Source: Acholoe squamosa
Taxonomy: Eukaryota > Annelida > Polychaeta > Phyllodocida > Polynoidae
Assembly: GCA_949317995.1 (NCBI GenBank)
Contig: OX439045.1
Span: 40,877,693-40,941,692, forward strand
Direction of reading: 5' to 3'
Length of the DNA: 64,000 nucleotides
Shown here: positions 56,371 to 64,000 of the stretch, piece after piece
Position numbering within the stretch: the first letter of the stretch is position 1
Layout: every line of letters begins with the position of its first letter
The notes under the pieces: generated by a model
Told to the model about the DNA's origin: nothing
Seen by the model: only the letters and a program-made list of their open reading frames with translations
Databases searched by the model: none
Position numbers and translations under genes: made by a program

Positions 56371-57128
56371 AAAGATAACCTTTTGAGGGCAAACGTTGAT
56401 TTCAAGAGATATTTTTATTGACCAAATATTCTAAAGTCACTCTTGACAAATAGATGTCCTATACTAGTAAGCATACACTGTAAAAAATGGCGTCAAATAA
56501 CGATAGGATTTCTCATCCTAAAGTTGCTAGAGATCCGTCATTATTTTTAAATAGATATTGTTATTTTCACAGAGATTCTTAGTACCACTGCACTGCCACC
56601 TTGGGTTTCATGCAAAAACTACAATGGCACCCTGTTTTACAATTACGGTGGTTCAGTTTATATATTTGTCTCAGCCTACAGTCATGATGTTCCACATGCA
56701 GAGGGGAAACCTAGGGCATTCTTTTTCCTTATTCCTTTCAGCAATTTTCCAAGTTTAATCCGTGCATTTAGCACTGTGCAGCTCGTACATGCATGCCGAC
56801 AGTATTGTGCTGCTTTCAATAGCAAAAACACTTAAGGCAGTTTTCCAGTTTTATATGCATTCAACCCATACATTAATTAATGCCGACGGTATGGTCTTTC
56901 TTTTAATAGCCAGAAAGCACTGAAGTAATGAGAGTAGAAAAGCAAGGGAAAATCTAGTCCCTTGATTATCCATGTAAACCATCTAGGACTGGAGGAGGTC
57001 TGTGAGTATGATAAGATAAGTGCAATTTGTTCATAATTGGATTGATAGAAATTTATTTTAAGAAGATTCTCCCTAGAAGGTTATTTTGAAAAATTGGCAA
57101 AGGCCTACAACATTCAGCAATGATGATA

Positions 57129-57353
57129 ACCGTAAATCCTCGTGTACAAGATGCAGCTTATACACCAAAAACACACTCTCTGTGTCCTATAGGATTTACC
57201 TCAGTTCATGAAGCGTCCTATATGCGAGGATTTTACACTAAAGGACAGTACTGAAATGACCAAAAACTGACCCGAGATGTGTCCTACATGATTTTATCTA
57301 ACTTAGGGTACGTCCTCTACGCGAGGCGCATCCTATACGTGAGGATTTACGGT
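57129..57353. mobile_element. MITE with ACCGTAAATCCTC termini
   Basis: ACCGTAAATCCTCGTGTA at the left and the inverse of ATACGTGAGGATTTACGGT at the right; inner TCCTATAYGCGAGG words are also inverted. Same style as 15,721-15,977, possibly ISL2EU-type. Confidence 0.65.
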
Positions 57354-57559
57354 ACCTTTATACAAAGCTCCACCGTCTAAAAGCACTTACCAGTATGAAA
57401 TAATTATAGCACTGACTATTATCAAAATTGCTTAGCTTGAGCTAATTGAATTACCTATAATGTAGGTTATTCAGGACCTAGTATCCTCAACCTAACATCC
57501 TTTTGCTAGCATTGAATTGTTTGGTTCCCTTCAGTGCCACTTACACTCCAGATATGGAC

Positions 57560-58194
57560 ACAGTTGTGAGGCCCCTAGTCTCAAAATGTCCCTCTCCCTC
57601 AATACTTTATGGGATAGGGGCCATTTGAGATTTACAGCCCCAACTAAAGCCCCTAACCTATAAATAGTCTGTATCCCACAAAATTTTGAGATATAGGGGC
57701 CATGTCTAATTAGCCCCTATCTCACAAATATTCGTGATCATGTGTGAGATAGGGACATGTCAGTTCCCTGTGTTTCAAAAAGTTACTATCTGTCAAAACC
57801 TGTATCCTTCATAGTCATTATCAATGTTATTTTTGTTCACTGCAGGGTCTGGCAGGATTCTTAGAGATGTAAGGTGCTTCTCTTACACATTTTTACATTT
57901 TGTAGGATTTAGTAGTAGGATTTAGTCACACTCATTTAAAGTAACTTTGTGGAGACAGGAATGTACTGTTTTTGACCCATTTAACCCACGTTGGGTCCAA
58001 TTACTTCAATTTGGCTCAATTGCTGGCCAGTTGACCCATCTTGGACCAATTTGACGCAACTTACCATCTAGGTTCATCTGACTCAATTTGGTCCAATTGA
58101 CCTATTTTGCCCCTTATTGATTTGATACTCATATAGGTCAAATAGCGATTTTGAGTGATAGGGGCTTTTTGAGACTTAGGGGCCTCACAACTGT
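57560..58194. mobile_element. Inverted-repeat element, ACAGTTGTGAGG ends
   Basis: A 27-bp terminus ACAGTTGTGAGGCCCCTAGT(C)TCAAAA is inverted almost exactly at the right end. The interior repeats GATAGGGGCC and CCCCTATCTCA words in both orientations and holds a TTGACCCATCTTGG stretch like that in the 5,165-6,579 element. No transposase; no clear target duplication. Confidence 0.7.
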
Positions 58195-58329
58195 AGCTAA
58201 GCAGCTAAGAAGGTACTGAAAAGACTGCAAATAAGCCCTGGGTAAGGGTACAGTTCCCTGCCCAATCTCCCAGCCACATACCCACACACCGTCCAACACA
58301 CTCTCCATACCCTGCCTTGCTACCAACTG

Positions 58330-58610
58330 CCTTTTCACGCCTCTAGAGTTGCGGAGGCGTGTCCATCGGCTGCTACTTCCCTTTGTCCATTTCCCATGAT
58401 GCCACAGGGTGGATGCCAGGCGGTGAGCAGTACACGGCAGTTGGGATATGCTGTGGGAGGCGCTGTCTGCCCTGACTCCTTATTACATGGAGGGGAACCC
58501 GCTCAGAGCTGTTCTGACGATGAGAGTCACGAGGGGCAGGACCTGAGAATGGCTATGCCTGTAATGTCCAGCTCACTCCAGTGTCTGTGTGGTGACTTCA
58601 ACAGCTAATA
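58330..58610. promoter_or_regulatory. GC-rich stretch with ZNF143-like motif
   Basis: Locally GC- and CpG-richer. TTTCCCATGATGCCACAGGG (58,388-58,407) resembles the ZNF143/THAP11 promoter motif known in vertebrates. Open frames on both strands (58,396-58,608 forward) match nothing. Suggestive of a promoter only. Confidence 0.2.
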
Positions 58611-60242
58611 TTTCCATCAGAATATTCTACGGTTTCCCTCAGGTCTCTTGGCAAATCAGATTATGGAATCTGAACATTGTATCAGGCCATAGTTACGAGG
58701 ATGTTAAAATCTATGTGGTTTGTATCCAGTAACTGATTAGAATCTCTTAAAGCTGGAATCTCGACTCACCCCAGGAAAGGATTGAGTAATGTTATGTTTC
58801 ACATAATATATAACATCAATTAAAACACCTAAATCCATGTTATCAGAATAAGAGTCCACATTTTGGGCGGCAAGTTTTTTATGCATAAATTAGGCACATA
58901 TTTTGTCAATAAAAGGTAGATTTGTGGTAAGAAAATGCCTGATTAATGGACTAATGGCTGACATTTGTTGTTCTTCACGGACACCTAAAGAAAGGTTTGT
59001 TTTTTTTTAAATATATCTTGTGCACGGAACCAATCTTATGCTTGAATTCGGTAGTGCTTCAGATAAAATAAGTTTAAATTTGTGAAATCGACACGTTAGA
59101 AATTTACAGCCTGGAGTAGTTTCCTTAAGACGGCCGTTGTCGGCTGAACCTTTGCCGATTTTATTTCAGATAATGAAATGGCAGAAACAAATAAAATATC
59201 AGTAATTAAATGTTCACAAAATGTTACGCTTGTTTGATGTTATTTTTAAGTTTATCCATCTCTACATCTTAGATGGCCCTTTATTCTCGAGGACAAAGGG
59301 CCATATTAGACAAAGTCAAAAACAGAGAGAGGCAAAAGGGTAAGGTAAGGAGGATGGGCATAACATTATTTATCATTAATATTGTGTATAATTTTGGTTT
59401 TGATGTGGCATTGGTTAACGTGGAAAAATAATTATAGTCATATCAAAGTAAGGCAGTAAATAGTTGATACACGCAGATTTATGTGCCGAAAATGCGGTAT
59501 GAGAGGTGCCTAATAATCTGGATAAGAAAAAATGACTTCTAATGATGATAGCAAGGTCGAGGCAACACCGAAGTTTAGCCTGATGGTCTTATTCACCCCC
59601 CCCCCAAAAAAAAACAAAAAAAAAACAAGGAAATGGGGATGTACGGCGATAGCACGTGAGTCTCATTTGCATAATGCACAGTGTAATGTACACTGTCGGT
59701 GGACTCTTCAGGAAAAGATCTTGGCCTTTGAATGGTTTAATCAAATGGCCTACGTTCCGTCTACTTTGTTAACAGAATCGCAAGGCACACATGGCAAGAT
59801 TATAGTTTTCGAGTCTTTGAGTGGTGAAGGCAAACACCTTGCAAAATTACATGAACATGTTGGCCAAAGTCCATGCAAACCAAATGTTCAACCCTATGAT
59901 TGGGTGGTACTACTTTAGCACACGGTTGGTAATATAAACTTCACGTAGACACAGGCCCACTTGTAGATACACTTCAACGGTCTAGCAATCCGGCTTGGGT
60001 ATGTGATATAGACGGTTTCCCTTCTATTGGCCACTAGCTGGGCTGGAACTGGTTCCAGCGACACACAGTGATAAGAACTGATAAGATGGGACCAGCATGT
60101 CCCTTGAAGTGGGTGTTAACCAGGGACAAGGTACCCATCATGGTATGTCTTATCAGTGGGTTTTAGCTCAACCAGCAAAATTTAAGATGGTGGCTCCACT
60201 AGGCGTCCATACTGAGTCCTATACAGAGTGAAGGTTAGCACT
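58611..60242. other. Intergenic stretch with one open frame
   Basis: Apart from the 128-codon frame at 59,532-59,918, nothing recognised; C and A runs at about 59,597-59,626. Confidence 0.35.
59532..59918 (+). CDS. Unrecognised 128-codon open frame
   Basis: The longest frame outside recognised elements and satellites. It starts with a Ser/Asp/Lys stretch, then Pro3-Lys-rich residues encoded by C8 and A-run DNA, then a mixed region with four Cys and blocks WTLQEKILAFEWFNQM and GKIIVFESLSGEGKHLAKLH. No signal peptide, membrane helix or known domain seen. It could be an exon, a transposon relic or chance. Confidence 0.2.
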   Translation: MTSNDDSKVEATPKFSLMVLFTPPPKKNKKKTRKWGCTAIARESHLHNAQCNVHCRWTLQEKILAFEWFNQMAYVPSTLLTESQGTHGKIIVFESLSGEGKHLAKLHEHVGQSPCKPNVQPYDWVVLL

Positions 60243-60461
60243 GATTATACTACGATTTCTGGGTTACTCAGTGCTTTTTGCTGGATATTCCCATGCACAT
60301 ACCTGTCGATATTGTACACCCTGTAGGCTGTAACATCAATTTTGTAAGGCGTGCGGTTATCCATGGATAACCCGCACCCAGTGTGGTTATCTATGGATAA
60401 CCTGCACGCCTCTCATGTCCCTCCATGTTATATGTTACATGTTAAAACCCACGAAATATTC

Positions 60462-60537
60462 AAGGCCAGGGTAGGGATCGAACCTGCAGTCTCACATCCC
60501 AAATCCAACTCCCTATGTACTGCGCCACAGAGACTGA
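60462..60537 (-). mobile_element. tRNA-derived SINE head (reverse)
   Basis: Reverse strand TGTGGCGCAGTACATAGGGA and GCAGGTTCGATCCCTACC (B box); matches 13,222-13,294. Confidence 0.6.
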
Positions 60538-60650
60538 CATGTGATGGTCTAGGTTTGCTTGGTAAGCTTGTAGAGGTAGGCGGGATGAGTCCTGGTCCGG
60601 GTGTATATTTTTGTTCAAATATAGCCAAGCCGAGACGGCTGCTGAAGAAG

Positions 60651-60726
60651 GAGACGCGGTGGTCTAGTGGTTAGCGCATTGCGCTCAGCCGTTAGAGTTA
60701 CGCGGGTCGAGTCCCGGTCTGGGCGC
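60651..60726 (+). mobile_element. tRNA-derived SINE head (forward)
   Basis: GGTGGTCTAGTGGTTAGCGC (A box) and GCGGGTCGAGTCCCGGTC (B box); stems are too imperfect for a working tRNA. Confidence 0.7.
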
Positions 60727-61086
60727 ATCTTTTTTCACCTTGTGCGCTGTCGCTGTCCACTGCCGGGCGACGAGGTGTATTATACACAAACATAACCACG
60801 AGAAGCATCTTTTTTCCGCCGTGTGCACTGTCGCTGTTTGCTGCCGGGCGACGAGGTGTATTTAGTACACAAACATAACAGTGAGATGCATTCAAAGCTT
60901 TAGCCGTGTGCCGCTGCCAATCCGAGCCAAGATGGGCGCTGTCGCTGTCCGCTGCCGGGCGACGAGGTGTATGTACCTGTACACACACTATGGCTGGCTT
61001 CGAGTCCCGGGGAGGGGGAATAATTTTTGTTTTCAACTTGAATTTATTAGTATTCTATTGATTATTTATTGGTTTCGTGGTATAAA

Positions 61087-61214
61087 ATAAGTAGTCAATG
61101 GCTTATTCATGACTCGTGTGTGTTAGCAAAGGCTAATTACACTCGGCCTAGGGCCTCGTGTAATTAGCCTTCACTAACACACACTCGTCATGAATTAGCC
61201 ATTGATTACTTGTT
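61087..61214. repeat. ~120-nt terminal hairpin, copy 2
   Basis: AGTAGTCAATGGCTTATTCA and its near inverse at the right end; equivalent to 13,915-14,038. Confidence 0.8.
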
Positions 61215-61769
61215 CATTATCTATCCTTTTTTTTTGCAATGGCAACTCCCGACCCCAGTCTCCAGTAATCGGGACATAGGATAACTGGAATAGTGATGGT
61301 AAGATAATGCGTCAGCAAGATGTGAATATTGCTTGTTTGACCAGTGTGATCTGGAAGCATAAGATTGTGGTGCTCAAGTAGATATTTAATACTCAATATC
61401 AACTGTATGAGAGAAAGGCTCTCAGATCGTTCATTTTCTTAACAGCAGACAATACCATTGTAAGGTCGAATCCCACATTGTGAAATAGGGCTTCAATATC
61501 TCTGCGATTTTGTCTATTGTGTCATTTGGCCCTTGTTGAGGCCATAAAATGCAAGGACTACTGCAAACGTGACCCTAAACCTCGGAATAAGTTTAAGAAA
61601 AAGTCTTAAGGAATAAGAAAGGAAAACCCAGTACCCCAGTCAACAATCGTCCATAATCCAGCAACAGTTTCCAAAGAGTTTTAAATGGCGCCCCTTAATC
61701 TAATTTACAAGTCATGAATCTTGGATGGGTAAGGGGATGTTTAACGCTGATACCACCTAGTTCACACTT

Positions 61770-61813
61770 GGACAGTCAATGGCTTATTCATGACTCGTGC
61801 TTCTCGTGGCCTT
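61770..61813. other. Junction segment of the tandem duplication
   Basis: 44 bp between the two units. 61,774-61,799 is identical to 26 bp of the hairpin arm at about 61,093, and 61,798-61,809 equals the inverse of 60,796-60,807. It looks like a mosaic of short templated copies. Confidence 0.7.
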
Positions 61814-62951
61814 GAGACGGCTGCTGAAGAAGGAGACGCGGTGGTCTAGTGGTTAGCGCATTGCGCTCAGCCGTTAGAGTTACGCGGGTCGAGTCCCGGT
61901 CTGGGCGCATCTTTTTTCACCTTGTGCGCTGTCGCTGTCCACTGCCGGGCGACGAGGTGTATTATACACAAACATAACCACGAGAAGCATCTTTTTTCCG
62001 CCGTGTGCACTGTCGCTGTTTGCTGCCGGGCGACGAGGTGTATTTAGTACACAAACATAACAGTGAGATGCATTCAAAGCTTTAGCCGTGTGCCGCTGCC
62101 AATCCGAGCCAAGATGGGCGCTGTCGCTGTCCGCTGCCGGGCGACGAGGTGTATGTACCTGTACACACACTATGGCTGGCTTCGAGTCCCGGGGAGGGGG
62201 AATAATTTTTGTTTTCAACTTGAATTTATTAGTATTCTATTGATTATTTATTGGTTTCGTGGTATAAAATAAGTAGTCAATGGCTTATTCATGACTCGTG
62301 TGTGTTAGCAAAGGCTAATTACACTCGGCCTAGGGCCTCGTGTAATTAGCCTTCACTAACACACACTCGTCATGAATTAGCCATTGATTACTTGTTCATT
62401 ATCTATCCTTTTTTTTTGCAATGGCAACTCCCGACCCCAGTCTCCAGTAATCGGGACATAGGATAACTGGAATAGTGATGGTAAGATAATGCGTCAGCAA
62501 GATGTGAATATTGCTTGTTTGACCAGTGTGATCTGGAAGCATAAGATTGTGGTGCTCAAGTAGATATTTAATACTCAATATCAACTGTATGAGAGAAAGG
62601 CTCTCAGATCGTTCATTTTCTTAACAGCAGACAATACCATTGTAAGGTCGAATCCCACATTGTGAAATAGGGCTTCAATATCTCTGCGATTTTGTCTATT
62701 GTGTCATTTGGCCCTTGTTGAGGCCATAAAATGCAAGGACTACTGCAAACGTGACCCTAAACCTCGGAATAAGTTTAAGAAAAAGTCTTAAGGAATAAGA
62801 AAGGAAAACCCAGTACCCCAGTCAACAATCGTCCATAATCCAGCAACAGTTTCCAAAGAGTTTTAAATGGCGCCCCTTAATCTAATTTACAAGTCATGAA
62901 TCTTGGATGGGTAAGGGGATGTTTAACGCTGATACCACCTAGTTCACACTT
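61814..62951. repeat. 1,138-bp tandem duplication, unit 2
   Basis: Copy of 60,632-61,769, with its own tRNA-like head (61,833-61,908), hairpin (62,269-62,396) and AAGGTCGAATCCCAC motif (62,644). Confidence 0.95.
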
Positions 62952-63288
62952 TTTCCTTTTTTGATTTTGATTTGATTTTGATTTTTTTTTTAATGGTGCT
63001 CATTTCCTGCATGATTTACACGGCAGTTATCGTCCATCATGAACAAGCACCACAATAGATGTAAATCCATATATTTATGTTATACTGAAAAAGATATGTG
63101 CCCAATGTGGACAGGCTCCATATTGAATCTAATTAGAGACAAATTTGTATGAAAGAAATATGTAAATATGAACAAATGTGCTCATGGTGCTCATCTTGGC
63201 TTACAGGGGTACATCACAGTAAAACATAAATCATCGGAGTAAAGGAAAAGAATACGCTAGATTGGTGGGATGCAGACCACCCCCAGTA
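62952..63288. other. Unassigned stretch
   Basis: T-rich start (TTGATTTTGATTTTT repeats near 62,960-62,990), then AT-rich DNA. No gene recognised. Confidence 0.4.
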
Positions 63289-63780
63289 AAGGTCAAATCA
63301 TATGATGAGATCTATCCCTCTAAGGTTTTTGTAATATTGGTGGTCTTGCAGATTGAGAGCCTTCCTCAGCCTGCAAATTGCAAGGGTTATAACAATCAAT
63401 TCCATTTTCTAATTCCCACTATTGCAGTCGAAATGACACCCAAGCCTTCTAATACAGATTATATCAAGCTATATCAGAGATATAAGCTGAATTCAAACTG
63501 CTATATGGCAAAACACTGTGTGCAATAAGACCGATATTAACTCTGGAAATTATTTGAATAGACTGAATTACTGCATATGATAAAGGTTTAGATTGGAACT
63601 TGGGTTTAAAATTGAAAGGAACACGCATACCTAAAGGTGCATTTGTTAACTTAAATTCTGGCCAATTACAATAGAGTTTGTTGAATTGGAGAATCTTTTG
63701 ATCTCAGCAAGCAAATATATCTAATTATCTAGATCTTAATTTGCCTCTCTATTGGCAGGAGTTATCTTGTAAATAATTGT
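63289..63780 (+). mobile_element. Element A family, second copy (partial)
   Basis: Starts with AAGGTCAAATCATATGATGA and follows the inverse of 33,590-34,108: GAGATCTATCCCTC, CTGCAAATTGCAAGG, CCCACTATTGCA, TCTAGATCTTAATTTG occur in the same order. No inner end recognised; it may continue to the window edge. Confidence 0.6.
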
Positions 63781-64000
63781 GTAGAGGCAAGGAGAAAGGG
63801 TGTTCCATGCTAAATTCAACTTTAAATTCAGATCACTAGCTTTTCAGTGATATATTGCAAGAGAAGTTACACCTGTTAGTCTTAGAGAAATGGCTTGCTA
63901 AATATGGGTAGTTCTGACCATTTCCTGAATTGCAATAAGCTCTACATCTAATTGGTCATGAGATACATCAAAAATTAGCATAATTTATGCTAATAAGCTA
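63781..64000. other. Window end with TTAGCATAA words
   Basis: GGTCATGAGATACA and TTAGCATAATTTATGCTAAT resemble the inverse of about 36,550-36,605. A short dispersed repeat, cut by the window end. Confidence 0.45.

Larger units (their letters stand above)
55421..57128. other. Intergenic stretch with few repeats
   Basis: Holds a GGCAACATAGGGACCC palindrome (55,490-55,545), the second dispersed-repeat copy (56,240-56,370) and a TACACTGTAAAAAATG terminus-like motif at 56,469. No gene recognised. Confidence 0.4.
60243..61220. mobile_element. Composite tRNA-headed repeat, copy 2
   Basis: Same order of parts as 13,005-14,045: lead, palindrome (GTGCGGTTATCCATGGATAA), reverse tRNA-like head, forward tRNA-like head, subrepeats and the terminal hairpin (61,087-61,214). 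Its right two thirds are part of the 1,138-bp duplication. Confidence 0.75.
60632..61769. repeat. 1,138-bp tandem duplication, unit 1
   Basis: Runs from GAGACGGCTGCTGAAG to GTTCACACTT and is repeated at 61,814-62,951 with an offset of exactly 1,182 bp throughout. I found no difference between units where I compared them. It includes the forward tRNA-like head (60,651-60,726), the terminal hairpin and an AAGGTCGAATCCCAC motif (61,462). Confidence 0.95.

Noticed and set aside
60651-60726. Functional tRNA gene, duplicated at 61,833
   Set aside because: Same reason; stems are degenerate and it belongs to the composite repeat.

Overview
The window looks like gene-poor, repeat-dense nuclear DNA of an animal, most probably a marine invertebrate. 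The reasons are endonuclease-plus-reverse-transcriptase LINEs of the Jockey/CR1/L2 group, a Ty3/Gypsy LTR element, a Polinton, tRNA-derived SINE heads, many short non-autonomous inverted-repeat elements (MITEs and foldbacks) and minisatellites. No operon-like, bacterial or organellar structure is present. I cannot name the phylum from sequence alone. No complete host gene was recognised. The best host candidate is a short reverse-strand exon at 15,173-15,230 encoding a signal peptide, with a splice donor and a GC-rich promoter-like upstream region.

Layout. 0-5.1 kb: two short MITEs, a hairpin at the edge and a 5'-truncated LINE (reverse). 5.16-6.58 kb: an inverted-repeat element with a 5-bp target duplication whose interior is largely a TGATCA minisatellite. 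6.6-8.1 kb: a MITE, a SINE head, a foldback and a near-perfect 96-nt hairpin. 8.5-10.95 kb: a longer truncated LINE (reverse). 13.0-14.05 kb: a composite repeat with two opposed tRNA-like heads and a terminal hairpin, seen again at 60.2-61.2 kb. 15.1-15.5 kb: candidate promoter and exon. 15.7-23.3 kb: MITEs, a 263-bp-arm foldback, a nested pair of inverted-repeat elements and a SINE.

23,495-31,641 is an 8.1-kb Polinton with about 0.7-kb terminal inverted repeats and a 6-bp target duplication. It carries a broken protein-primed DNA polymerase B and a repeat-rich second coding block; I saw no integrase, ATPase, protease or capsid genes, so it looks like a compact non-autonomous fossil. 32.0-37.9 kb is a nest: an old repeat (called R1 here; other copy at 19.2 kb) split by a TTGCAA-rich element and by a 3,064-bp long-inverted-repeat element with a CTG duplication, which itself holds two MITEs. 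39,593-49,738 is a broken Ty3/Gypsy element with both LTRs, a tRNA-His-type primer site, a 4-bp duplication, a probable foreign solo LTR inside gag, and an extra coding block after pol. 50.4-55.4 kb is a cluster of five or more minisatellite families sharing the word GGGTCCTTATGT. 57.1-58.2 kb has two further inverted-repeat elements. 60.6-62.95 kb is a near-identical 1,138-bp tandem duplication with a 44-bp junction that looks templated.

Nothing here works together as a pathway. The window is best read as a stratigraphy of mobile elements, in which empty-site comparison between repeat copies lets several insertions be ordered in time.
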